Positions 55,092-64,000 of a DNA stretch of 64,000 nt are shown in pieces. The notes under the pieces were generated by a model. It was not told the DNA's origin, did not search any database, and worked only from the letters and a program-made list of their open reading frames with translations. The translations under genes were made by a program, and so were the position numbers. Every line of letters starts with the position of its first letter. Position 1 is the stretch's first letter. This stretch comes from Adiantum capillus-veneris (Eukaryota; Streptophyta; Polypodiopsida; Polypodiales; Pteridaceae), in assembly GCA_014529385.2 (NCBI GenBank), contig CM043950.1:155901545-155965544 (forward strand). The letters are read 5' to 3'.

Positions 55092-56297
55092 TTACGTGCT
55101 AACAGTACACAAGTAAAGTGTACCGACCTTTTCTCTTTTGGAAACCACCAAAGATCCCTTTGAGATCTTCCACCGTTTGTTTCCGAATGCAATGTTTTGA
55201 CCTTCATCGTCCAATTGTCCTGTAGAGATCAAATTTTTGCGAAGAGAAGGAACATGCCTAACATCTTTAAGCTTCCACTTTTCGTTAGCAGTTTTGACAG
55301 AAACTGTACCTTTGCCAATAATCTCACAAGCTTCATCATCTCCCAAGTATACATACCCAAAATTACCTTTGGTGTAATCTTAGAAATGTTGCTTGTGTGG
55401 TGTCACATGGAATGAAGCCCCAGAATCTACTATCCAGGAATTAGACACATTGTCTAATGAGATAATTAGAGCATCTTGCTCTACTTTACCTGCCACATTG
55501 GCCTCCGATGTTGGCTTGTTGTCTTGTGACTCTGTCTCCTTCTTCTTCTTGGACCAGCAATCCTTCTTGCTGTGGCCCTTCTTGCCGTAGTTCCAATATT
55601 CAAGAACTGACTTTGTGCGTGACTTGCTCCGCCTTGATCGATCACGACCCTTTTGGTTTTTGAACCTCTCCTTAGGCCTTCCTCTTATTTCCACTGATAG
55701 TGCAGCACTTGATGATTCTCTTGTGCTTCTCCTTCACATTTCCTCGCTTAGGAGAACACCCACAGCATCATCAAACTTAAGAGTATTTGTGCCAAAGATA
55801 GAATTACTTACAGCCATCACAAGGTTGTCCCAACTATCCGGTAGAGATGAGAGTATAAGGAGAGCTCGCACTTCGTCATCGAAATTGATTTTCACCAATC
55901 AAAGTTGACTTATGTTTGTGTTAAATTCATTTAGGTGTTTAAAAACTGAACCATTCTCTGCCATCTTTAGATTGAACAAGCGCTTCATGAGAAATACCTT
56001 ATTGGATGCCAACGGTTTCTTGTACAAGTCATCAAGTGACTTCATCAAGTCCTCCGTGGTCTTCATCTCCAAAACGTTGAAGGCCACCATTGACTCCAAG
56101 CTTAACCGGATTGTTTGCAGTGCCTTTCGATCAAGGACAATCTATGCTTCATCTACCATCGTTGCGGGCTTCTTTGCAAGACCGCCTAGTGGCAAATAGA
56201 GGTCCTTCTGGTAGAGATAGTCTCCAATCTACATCTTCCAATGTTGGTAGCTTTTGCCATTGAACTTCTCAATCTTGAGCTTCCTTTCCTCCGCCAT
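55092..56297 (-). pseudogene. degraded Copia: gag and protease
   Basis: Gag starts at 56297 (MAEERKLKIEKFNGKSYQHW) with TAG codons soon after, then 56099-55899 (VLEMKTTEDLMKSLDDLYKK, MKRLFNLKMAENGSVFKHLN). Frame 55694-55380 has the zinc knuckle with its first two Cys replaced by Tyr (YWNYGKKGHSKKDC) and protease SWIVDSGASFHVTPHKQHF. Frame 55346-55092 holds the rest of the protease domain (VKTANEKWKLKDVRHVPSLR). All steps of the gag-pol order are present but broken. Confidence 0.8.
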
Positions 56298-56370
56298 AAC
56301 TCCCACTCAATTCAAGGAATCCTTTCCTTGAGATAATTTAGCTACGAGCAAACCTTGCTCTGATAGTAGT

Positions 56371-56930
56371 TGTTAGGAAATAAGACGTAGCTAAATAGAT
56401 ATTTGAGTAGATTACTTAATGGAGAGAGATAGATTTCACACACAAGAGATTATAAAGCAGAGAGAGAGAGAACACACGATATACGTGGTTCACCCAATGT
56501 GGGCTACGTCCACAAGAAAGCAGCCACTCAATGGCTTTATATTTCAAAACAAGAAGTAGTTTACAAAGGGATTATATCCTTAATAGAGCTCCCACATTGC
56601 TTCACTCTCACCACCTCACACTCACCTTGTTGCATCAACTTCACACTATGAAATGTGTGTAGAAATGGCTTCCTTTTATAGGCCAAAAGGGCTACCCTCT
56701 CTCATGAGAGGCAACCATGTGTAGCCACCTTTGTGTAGATAAGTCCAAGTCGGACCCTCCAATCTGCCCATGTGTGGCCGCCCTTGAGAAGACAAGTCTG
56801 CTTTTGAATTCGGCCACTGGCCATTGACTTTCGACCACCGGCTACCGGCCACCGGCCAACCGATCGGTCGTTTTTTAACCACTTTTTGGTCGTCGTCCAG
56901 CCATAATATTTCGGCAAAAAGGAATATTCC
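56371..56930 (-). repeat. 5' LTR of the degraded Copia, outer end missing
   Basis: Matches 51626-52190 or so and stops abruptly at 56930 after GGAATATTCC. Confidence 0.85.
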
Positions 56931-57234
56931 ATCTAAAAGTAGTATTTCAAGCGTGCGAAGCACTAGGGTAAGAGAGATTGGGCTTGGGTGGGGTGTACCA
57001 AACGCGTTTTGCTCCTTATGAAACTCATCAGTGGAAATTTATAAGAGTAGAGGGTTAGAACTTAATAGAGGGGAGGATAGGGGAGTTTATATAGGGAAAA
57101 GAGGAGGGGGGGGGGGGGGGGGGGGGGGGGGAGAATCTTTTATGAAAGAAAGTGTACTTCAAAAAAGAGAGTACTAGAAAGGGAGTGGTTGTAAAGTTTC
57201 CTTATAATATTAAAGGAAACAAGAGTGAAGGGTG
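56931..57234. other. short flank with poly-G tract
   Basis: Non-coding DNA between the truncated LTR and the young Copia. Poly-G of 26 bp at 57106-57131. Ends with GGGTG (57230-57234), the left target duplication. It continues at 62754. Confidence 0.6.
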
Positions 57235-57426
57235 TGTTGGGGTATAAAGCCCAATGTGGTCGCCCAGGTAAGTGCGCGGGCCGCCAGGTATGTACACATA
57301 TTCTTTTGTAAAAACCTAATAAGAACTCACTATGCTCTACACATTACAGTAGAGCAAGTTCACCATATCATCGTGCTCTTCTTCTCGCACTCTCTCTCGC
57401 GTCGTACTTCCGCTCGTACTCCTTCA
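57235..57426 (+). repeat. 5' LTR of the young Copia
   Basis: 192 bp, starts TGTTGGGGTATAAAGCCCAA, ends CTCCTTCA. Six substitutions from the 3' copy. Confidence 0.95.
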
Positions 57427-57428
57427 AC

Positions 57429-57440
57429 TGGTATCAGAGC
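57429..57440 (+). other. primer-binding site for initiator tRNA-Met
   Basis: TGGTATCAGAGC two bases after the 5' LTR, complementary to the 3' end of plant initiator tRNA-Met; used to start minus-strand DNA synthesis. Confidence 0.9.
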
Positions 57441-58493
57441 TCAGATCGAGGCTCGGGGCAGCACTGCAGGAGGCTAGAGTCACCAACTCAGATTGGAGTG
57501 AAATTCGACAGGCGAAGACACGGCCCCAAATCTCGTGGGAGAGCCCGAAATCAATCTCGGCCACCATTCGGCATCGACAAAGGTCTGCGCAGGCCACTTT
57601 CGACTACGTGGTCTCGACGGGTGCAGATCCGACTCTGCAAATTTGGGGTTTTTGGCCTACGACTGCAGGTGCTGAAGATATCGACACTCCCAGAGTGTTG
57701 ATTTGTGGCTGTCTACACATCGAAGGACGGCTCACAGTTCTTGGAGGCGTGTCACATACGACACGGGCGCATCTACACACAGACTGTAGGCGACATCCAC
57801 TAGTTCATCAGGTAGCTTGTGTTTGCTACTTGATATTCCAGATTTCATCCTGACATTGCAGGTACTTCCACATGGGATGTATTGTTTGAGATGATGTATG
57901 TCTGTTGAGGGTTTGCTGGCTGTGATTCACGCAGCAAACAACCGCCGCAGCGGTTACAGCATACAGTGGGAAATTTGTGGATGTATGACTTTGTGGAAAG
58001 TCTATGTACTGTCAGATTTACTACAGCCTTTCTTGAGGGTCGAGTGAGGTTTTATTGAGCTGGGGGATTCTCGAACGTTGAGATCCTTTCGGTGATACAG
58101 GTCTTGGAGCGATCCCTCGAGCACCCTTAGATAGGCAGCTAGGATGTATTGACTGTGAGTTAGATAGTTGGGATTGCATCTTTGCTTTACTGCCGTTGAG
58201 GCATTGTCGCAGTCTATGCTTACAGGACAGTGACAGGACAGTCAGAGACAGTACAGGTGCAGGACAAGTTTACCCACAGCTTACAGTGTCAGAGAGACAG
58301 TGTTTTTGAGCTGTTTTTTGGTCTATTTTTTAGTACACCAGAGCCATTTTACAAAGGAGACTCTGCCGAAATTTATGCAGAATCTAAAGCTTTCTTGGTT
58401 CATTTGACAGGTTGATATTGGTTCAGAGGTCAGTTTACAGGGGAAACTCTGCCAAATTTTTCCCAGGAAAGTAAACTACTGTGAAGCGTAGCT
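57441..58493 (+). other. leader of the young Copia
   Basis: About 1.05 kb before gag with no long frame. GGAGACTCTGCCGAAATTTA (about 58359) and GGGGAAACTCTGCCAAATTT (about 58440) are a diverged internal repeat. Likely holds packaging signals. Confidence 0.6.
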
Positions 58494-61400
58494 ATGGCTG
58501 GATCACATGACACTGCTCTTTACAATATCAAGAAGCTGGATGGAACCAATTTCCCATTGTGGAAGAAGCAGATTTGGCACGTGTTGGTACAAAAGAAGCA
58601 GATAAAACCTATAAATCTCAAGGGGATAAAACCAGAAGATATGGATGAAGATGAATGGAGCGAAATGGATGAATTGACACTTTCTACCATTATGCTGACT
58701 TTGGCAGAAAGCATTTACTTCAATGTAGTAGACGAGATGTCAGCTTATCAAGCATGGTTAAAGCTGAGTGATCTTTATGAGAAGTTGAGTGCAGCTTCAC
58801 AGGTATACTGGCTTAAGAAGCTTGTTGACTTGAAGATGAAAGAAGGGACACCTATGTCCAATCATCTGAATGAATTCAACACAATCTATAGTCAGTTGTC
58901 AGCTCAAGGTGTCAAGTTTGATGAACCTGTTGGAGCTATGTTCCTGTTGATCACATTGCCGGAAAGTTGGGATACTTTTCGCACAGCTTTGAGTAATTGT
59001 GCACCTCCAGATGGTTTGAACATAGCAGGTGTAGAAGGAAGTCTGCTTACTAAAGAAACCAATAGAAAGACAATGGACAAAGGCAAAGGAACAGCCTTAG
59101 TTGTCAGGGGAAGGACTAAAGAAAAGTACAAAGGTGGAAAGAGGAATCAGTCTTGTAGCAAGTCCCGCAGTGCTAAAGGCAAGAGTGACATAGAATGCTA
59201 CGATTGTGGCAAGAAGGGTCACATGAAAAGAGACTGCAGAGAATGGAAAGCAAAAAAAGGCAAAGAGAAAGCTGAAGACCATGGTGAGAAGAACAAGTCC
59301 TCAGTGAAGATTCAACAAATAAATGTGACAAACATTGTTGCAGAGGATGACAGTCTAGTGTCAGGAGACATCTACTTCTTGAAGAATACAATGGACTCAG
59401 CTCTTCTTACAGCATCTGATGGAAATGCACTGAGTGACTGGATTATAGACTCAGGGGCATCACTTCATGTGTCTCCAAACAAGGAGTGGTTTACTTCTTA
59501 TGTGACCACTAAAGATCATGTTCGGCTAGGCAATGGGCAGACATGTGAGATCTTAGGTGTTGGAGATGTTCAATTGAAGTTTCAGAATGGCTCTTCTTTC
59601 ACGCTGAAGAATGTGAGACATGTTCCCGCAATTACAAAGACCTTGATTAGCACAGGTTTACTTGATGTAGCTGGCTACATCACCATTTTTGGACAGAACA
59701 TGTGGAAGATATCCAAGGGTTCTATGACAGTAGCACATGGAGTAAAGTCTGGAGGACTTTACATGATTTATGTATCAAATGTCTCTAAAAATGTAATCAA
59801 TGTAACCGAGCAGCCGAACGTTTCTTTGTGGCATAGCCGGTTAGGACATATGTCCAAGAAGGGAATGGAAATCTTGTCTCGTTCTGGTTATTTGCCTGGC
59901 TTTTCATTTAATGATTTTGAATTATGTGAACATTGTCTGTATGGTAAGCAAACACAGCAGCCACATAAGCATAGAAGCAGTAGAAGAGATACACAGTTGG
60001 CACTTGTTCATAGTGATTTGTGTGGACCTATGCCTAACCTATCTCTAGGGGGAGCTTCTTACTTTATGACATTTATAGATGATTACTCGAGGAAAGTATG
60101 GGTTTACTTTCTCAAGCACAAGGATGAAGCGTTTAGTGTTTTCAAAATGTTTGTGACACTTGTGGAGAATCAGAGTGGCAAGAAGCTTAAATGCTTACGC
60201 ACTGACAATGGTGGAGAGTATGTTTCAAAGGCCTTTCAGGACTTTTCTGAGTCAAAAGGTATAAAACGTGAACTTACTGCTCCTTACAATCCTCCTCAAA
60301 ATGGTGTTGCTGAGAGGATGAATGGGACCATACAAGAGAAGGTCACAAGTATGTTGTCTAATGCACAGCTGCCAAATGGGTTTTGGGCTGAAGCTGTATC
60401 AACAGCTGTTCATCTTGTAAATAGATCTCCTACCAAGGTTTTGCAGAAGGATTCAGTGCCAGAGATGGTATGGTCAAGCAAAATGCCCTCATACAAGCAT
60501 CTCAGAGTCTTTGGTTGTGAGGCATATACTCACGTTCCAAAGGAATTTAGGAACAAACTTGAGCCAAAGAGTAGAAAGTGCATCTTTCTAGGCTATGGTA
60601 ATTCTGGTGAGATGGGGTACAGACATTGGGATCCCGAATCCAGAAAGGTTGTCCGCAGCAATGATGTTCACTTTAATGAATCCAAATATCATTCTAAACT
60701 AGAGAGGGTTGAGGAGATTAGAAGAGTTGTCTTCCAAGAAGATGGACCTGCACGTGCAAGACAAAATGTCAGGGCTCAAGAGGAGCAAGGACAGGATAGA
60801 GTGGAACCACAGGTTGTGGCTGAGCCTCAGCCACCTATTGTGCGTAGATCTGGACGTGTCACGCGACCTCCTGATAGGTTTGTTCCATCTATGAATTATG
60901 TCATGTTTACTGATTGCAATGAGCCTTCATGTTACAAGGAAGCAGTGCAAATGAAGGACTCTGGGAATTGGCAATTGGCCATGCAGTCAGAGATGACAGC
61001 TCTGCATAAAAACCAGACATGGAAGCTAGTTAAATTACCACGGGGCAAAAAGGCTCTAGCCTGTAAATGGGTTTACAGGTATAAGATCACCGCTCATGAT
61101 AGTCAGCCAAAGTACAAAGCAAGGCTTGTTGCCAAGGGCTTTAAGCAAGAACAAGGCATTGACTTTGATGAAGTCTTCTCTCCGGTGGTCAAGATGACTA
61201 CATTGAGATGCTTTCTTGCATTGGTTGCCATATTAGATTTGGTGTTGCACCAAATGGATGTCAAGACAGCGTTCTTGCATGGTGATTTAGATGTGGAAAT
61301 TTACATGCAGCAGCCAGAAGGGTTTGTTGAGAAAGGCAAGGAAGATTGGGTATGCCAGTTGTTAAAGAGTCTTTATGGCTTAAAACAATCACCGAGGGCA

Positions 61401-61568
61401 TGGTACCATAAGCTCCACAAGTTTATGCTTTCTCAAGGCTACAAACGTAGTGAGTTCGATCAGTGTCTATATACAAAGAAGGCTAAGGATGGCAGTTGGC
61501 TGATCCTTATTTTGTATGTGGATGACATGTTGATTGCTGCAAGCACTTGGAAGAAATTTCAGCTTTGA
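58494..61568 (+). CDS. Copia gag-pol polyprotein up to the RT active site
   Basis: 1024 residues without a stop. Gag about 1-230 (LDGTNFPLWKKQI start; DLKMKEGTPMSNHLNEFNT). CCHC zinc knuckle 235-248 (CYDCGKKGHMKRDC). Protease D319-S-G (WIIDSGASLHVSP). Pre-integrase zinc region about 445-485 (HSRLGHMS, CEHCLYG). Integrase core D508, D571, E607 (VHSDLCGP, RTDNGGEY, NGVAERMN), a D-D-35-E set. RT from about 825 (KARLVAKGFKQEQGIDFDEV, MDVKTAFLHGDLDVEIYMQQ) to the catalytic YVDD at 1008-1011. The last seven residues are out of frame: one base has been lost just after the A-A-S that follows YVDD, so RT is truncated. The start Met at 58494 is the first in a good gag context. Confidence 0.9.
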   Translation: MAGSHDTALYNIKKLDGTNFPLWKKQIWHVLVQKKQIKPINLKGIKPEDMDEDEWSEMDELTLSTIMLTLAESIYFNVVDEMSAYQAWLKLSDLYEKLSAASQVYWLKKLVDLKMKEGTPMSNHLNEFNTIYSQLSAQGVKFDEPVGAMFLLITLPESWDTFRTALSNCAPPDGLNIAGVEGSLLTKETNRKTMDKGKGTALVVRGRTKEKYKGGKRNQSCSKSRSAKGKSDIECYDCGKKGHMKRDCREWKAKKGKEKAEDHGEKNKSSVKIQQINVTNIVAEDDSLVSGDIYFLKNTMDSALLTASDGNALSDWIIDSGASLHVSPNKEWFTSYVTTKDHVRLGNGQTCEILGVGDVQLKFQNGSSFTLKNVRHVPAITKTLISTGLLDVAGYITIFGQNMWKISKGSMTVAHGVKSGGLYMIYVSNVSKNVINVTEQPNVSLWHSRLGHMSKKGMEILSRSGYLPGFSFNDFELCEHCLYGKQTQQPHKHRSSRRDTQLALVHSDLCGPMPNLSLGGASYFMTFIDDYSRKVWVYFLKHKDEAFSVFKMFVTLVENQSGKKLKCLRTDNGGEYVSKAFQDFSESKGIKRELTAPYNPPQNGVAERMNGTIQEKVTSMLSNAQLPNGFWAEAVSTAVHLVNRSPTKVLQKDSVPEMVWSSKMPSYKHLRVFGCEAYTHVPKEFRNKLEPKSRKCIFLGYGNSGEMGYRHWDPESRKVVRSNDVHFNESKYHSKLERVEEIRRVVFQEDGPARARQNVRAQEEQGQDRVEPQVVAEPQPPIVRRSGRVTRPPDRFVPSMNYVMFTDCNEPSCYKEAVQMKDSGNWQLAMQSEMTALHKNQTWKLVKLPRGKKALACKWVYRYKITAHDSQPKYKARLVAKGFKQEQGIDFDEVFSPVVKMTTLRCFLALVAILDLVLHQMDVKTAFLHGDLDVEIYMQQPEGFVEKGKEDWVCQLLKSLYGLKQSPRAWYHKLHKFMLSQGYKRSEFDQCLYTKKAKDGSWLILILYVDDMLIAASTWKKFQL

Positions 61569-62461
61569 AGTCAAAGATGGCAAAATCGTTTTACATGAAA
61601 GACATGGGTGAGGCAAGTCATATACTTGGTATGCGCATTGAGAGAGACAGATCAAAGAAGTTGATTTGGTTATCTCAAACAGAGTATATTGACAAGGTTT
61701 TGCAACGTTTCAATATGGAGAAGGGAAAGGCACTGAGTGTTCCATTGCCACCATATGTGAAACTTAGCAAACAAGATTGTCATGTGTCTGAGGAAGAACA
61801 GGCTGAAATGGATAAGATTCCATATGCGTCTGCAGTGGGTAGTTTGATGTATGCAATGATTGCTACTCTCCCAGACATTGCATTTGCAGTGGGAGTAGTA
61901 AGTCGATACATGTCAAACCCAGGCAAGAAACATTGGGAGGCAGTGAAAGGACTATTGATATACCTGAAAGCTACAAAGAGTATGCGTATATGCTATGGGA
62001 GTCAGGAGCTAAGTGTAAAGGGTTTTACAGACTCAGGTTATGCAGGTGACTTAGACAACCGAAGGTCTACGTCAGGGTATGTCTTTACATTGGCTGGTGG
62101 AGCAGTATCATGGCGTTCTAGATTACAAGATTGTGTTACTCAGTCTACTACAAAGGCTGAATATGTTGCAGCATCAGAGGCATGCAAAGAATCAATTTGG
62201 CTTAATCTACTAGTAACAAATTTGGGAATCAAAGAAGAGATGCCTATGTTATATTGTGATAGTCAAAGTGCTATACAATTGGCTCGCAATCCAGTTTATC
62301 ACTCAAAGATAAAGCATGTGGATGTGAAGTATCATTTCATCAGGGAAATGCTCGAGGATAAGCAACTTCAGCTTGTCAAAGTTCACACCACTGAAAATCC
62401 TGCTAATCTACTTACAAAAGGACTTCCCTCAGAGAGCTTTGCGCATTTTGCAAGCAGTTAG
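61547..62461 (+). CDS. Copia RT end and RNase H after the frameshift
   Basis: Continues the polyprotein in another frame; there is no ATG start of its own (it opens at a TTG). Residues 1-60 finish RT (MKDMGEASHILGMRIERDRS). GSLMYAMIATLPDIAFAVGV is the connection. RNase H has D162 (KGFTDSGYAGD), E205 (STTKAEYVAASEAC) and D238 (LYCDSQSAIQLA), then HVDVKYHFIREMLE. It ends a little over 100 bp before the 3' LTR. Alone it is unlikely to be made unless ribosomes shift; probably a recent inactivating deletion. Confidence 0.85.
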   Translation: MEEISALKSKMAKSFYMKDMGEASHILGMRIERDRSKKLIWLSQTEYIDKVLQRFNMEKGKALSVPLPPYVKLSKQDCHVSEEEQAEMDKIPYASAVGSLMYAMIATLPDIAFAVGVVSRYMSNPGKKHWEAVKGLLIYLKATKSMRICYGSQELSVKGFTDSGYAGDLDNRRSTSGYVFTLAGGAVSWRSRLQDCVTQSTTKAEYVAASEACKESIWLNLLVTNLGIKEEMPMLYCDSQSAIQLARNPVYHSKIKHVDVKYHFIREMLEDKQLQLVKVHTTENPANLLTKGLPSESFAHFASS

Positions 62462-62561
62462 GTGTAGGGTAGTACATCACTTCTCTACATCTCTTGTATA
62501 TTAGCTTGTATAGTAGCTTCTCTCACACTTAAAGTACCACATTGGACTTTAAGTGGGAGGT

Positions 62562-62753
62562 TGTTGGGGTATAAAGCCCAATGTGGTCGCCCAGGTAAGT
62601 GGGCGGGCCGCCAGGTATGTACACATATTCTTTTGTAAAAACCTAATAAGAACTCACTATGCTCTACACATTACAGTACAGCGAGTTCACCATATCGCCG
62701 TGCTCTTCTTCTCGCACTCTCTCTCGCGTCGCACTTCCGCTCGTACTCCTTCA
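62562..62753 (+). repeat. 3' LTR of the young Copia
   Basis: 192 bp, directly after the polypurine tract and directly before the GGGTG duplication. Confidence 0.95.
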
Positions 62754-63215
62754 GGGTGTAGTATTGAGGTAAAGTGGAGGGAAGTATAATTTACCAAAGG
62801 GTATTTAGAGAGAAAAAAAAAGGGGGACGAAGGAGGAGACTACCCTCCTGAGGGAATTTCAGGGGGTACACATGGGGGGGCGAAAACGCGGTGATGGTGT
62901 TATGTTGCTTGGGAGGGGAAAGTGGAAAGTGGGGATAAGGTGGCCCAGTTTGGCTAAAAAGGGGTGATGGTGTTAGATTGCTCGGGAGGGGAAAGAGAAA
63001 GTATGGTGGGGGCACAGTTTGGCTAAAACAATTTTTAAGGGAAGGGTGGGGGTCTAGACTGATTGGTGTAGTGGAGTGTTGGACTCAAATGGAGGCAATT
63101 AAGAAAGAAAGGTATGGCTAAAACTTGGCAGTGTGATTTCAAACGGTGTCTCTGAAAAATAAACAATTGGGTATGGAATGAATAGTGGTAGAGGACTCAT
63201 TGACGCGAAAAAGAA

Positions 63216-63248
<33 letters not shown>

Positions 63249-64000
63249 GGTGGGGCGGGGGGAGAGGTGTCATAGAACAATTTAGTGATCAAGTTATACA
63301 ACTAGAGGAACAACAAAGTATGAGGCTTTTTCTTTGAGAAAGAGGGTGTTATAGCAACACAAATAGAGGTCAAGTTGTATATCTTGAGGAACAACAAAAA
63401 TTTGGGTCAAGTTGTACATCTTGAGGAACAACAAAATTTGAGTTTATGAGGAACAAAATTTGAGGCTTTTCCTGGAAAAGAGGGTACAATCTTTAGGAAG
63501 TGGGGGTTTAGGCTAGGAGGGAGTACCATCCAAGGGTACTGGAAGGGAGGAGGAGGAGGATCAACCTACACAAGAAGAGGTAGTAGTTAGGGTGAGGTAG
63601 TGAATCCAAAAAAGATATACAACTTTATACGAATTAAGCATCCTTTGTTTGGTTTAGAAGAGTTGCTAAGTTTGGTCCATTAGTCCAACAAAGGACGAGT
63701 TTATCAAGATGAGAAAGGTTAGGGGAGATGTTGCAGGAGAGATGTAGTGGTTTGGTAATGGTTAGTGTAGGTTTTAATCTCCGTGTTTGAGAAATGTAGT
63801 TTCAAGATGTTAGGGAGAGGATTTTTGGAGTGGGGGTTTTTGTTAAAAGGGTAGGTTGTTCCTTGTATGAGATTGAACAGAACACCTTAAGGAGGAGATT
63901 ATTAGGATATCCTTTGTAGAGGAGCCTTTGGAAGAAGAGGTTTCTTAAGAAAGAGAATCCTTTGGGAGTGCATTCTCTAATAAAATAACGTCTTAATTCG
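62754..64000. other. G-rich non-coding DNA with minisatellite-like repeats
   Basis: Pre-insertion flank of the young Copia. A unit of about 72 bp (GGTGATGGTGTTA ... GGGAGGGGAAAG ... CAGTTTGGCTAAAA) occurs twice at about 62889-63028. A block with TTGAGGAACAACAAAATTTG occurs three times at about 63310-63465. Poly-G of 32 bp at 63216-63247. No gene seen. Confidence 0.6.

Larger units (their letters stand above)
51626..56930 (-). mobile_element. degraded Copia element inserted in Gypsy C
   Basis: Minus-strand Copia. Its 3' LTR is 51626-52362 (737 bp, TG...CA, in plus orientation TGTTAGGAAATAAGACG...CATACTTAACA). The polypurine tract is next to it (AGTGGGAGAT, about 52363-52374). Its 5' LTR, 56371-56930, has lost about 180 bp at its outer end, so no target duplication is recoverable. 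The primer site, TACTATCAGAGC (56368-56357), has two changes from the iMet-complementary form. Internal coding of about 4 kb runs gag, protease, integrase, RT, RNase H with stops throughout. Confidence 0.85.
57235..62753 (+). mobile_element. young Copia LTR retrotransposon
   Basis: 5.5-kb element with 192-bp LTRs (57235-57426 and 62562-62753) differing at six positions, TG...CA ends, primer site TGGTATCAGAGC at 57429-57440, polypurine tract AAGTGGGAGGT at 62551-62561 and a perfect GGGTG duplication (57230-57234, 62754-62758). It has a leader of about 1.05 kb (57441-58493), then one gag-pol frame broken only by a frameshift near 61545. It is the youngest element in the window and close to autonomous. 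Confidence 0.95.

Overview
This window is nuclear DNA of a land plant. It is almost entirely retrotransposon sequence with one convincing host gene. The evidence is LTR elements primed by initiator tRNA-Met (TGGTATCAGAGC sites), plant-type Copia, Gypsy and L1-like LINE proteins, decayed pentatricopeptide (PPR) fragments, a spliced Ole e 1-type secreted-protein gene, and long CT, GA, CA and poly-C/poly-G tracts. The Gypsy families do not look like the common flowering-plant ones. I lean towards a large-genome, possibly non-flowering plant, but cannot name it.

Layout. 1-10.4 kb: mostly unassignable AT-rich DNA, with a protease remnant (0.9-1.15 kb), a tandem array of hairpin plus poly-C units (3.57-4.95 kb), a gag-like pseudogene (7.87-9.23 kb) and a Gypsy reverse transcriptase remnant (9.5-10.4 kb). 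10.7-16.5 kb: two decayed plus-strand LINE copies, the first interrupted by a fold-back element carrying a SINE-like body. 17.06-19.44 kb: an intact-looking four-exon minus-strand gene for a 296-residue secreted Ole e 1-domain protein. 20.5-23.3 kb: microsatellites and a second copy of the gag-like family. 24.2-27.0 kb: PPR pseudogene pieces. 27.2-39.1 kb: one minus-strand Gypsy element (A) split by two insertions: a LINE of about 6.8 kb (27730-34520, 9-bp target duplication) and a 3.06-kb non-autonomous Copia (35099-38153, 5-bp duplication with one mismatch). Reading across each junction restores the same integrase alignment, which dates both as later insertions. 39.1-40.1 kb: protease of the same Gypsy family in the opposite orientation. 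40.4-49.6 kb: minus-strand gag-like and coiled-coil proteins, a spacer with palindromic repeats, and Gypsy element B. 49.6-57.2 kb: a Copia LTR fragment, Gypsy C integrase with chromodomain, and a degraded Copia inserted into Gypsy C. 57.2-62.8 kb: a young Copia element with matching 192-bp LTRs, a perfect 5-bp duplication and a gag-pol frame broken only once. 62.8-64 kb: G-rich minisatellite DNA.

The most unusual item is Gypsy element B. Its frame has two successive H2C2 integrase zinc-finger regions, and the integrase GPY/F tail continues in frame into a basic linker and a second aspartic-protease-like domain with an intact D-T-G triad. Also notable are the non-autonomous Copia that keeps a long open frame with its protease triad changed from D-S-G to D-K-N, the hairpin/poly-C array, and the repeated GATCGCGATC palindromes. 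All calls come from reading the sequence and translations; nothing was searched against a database.
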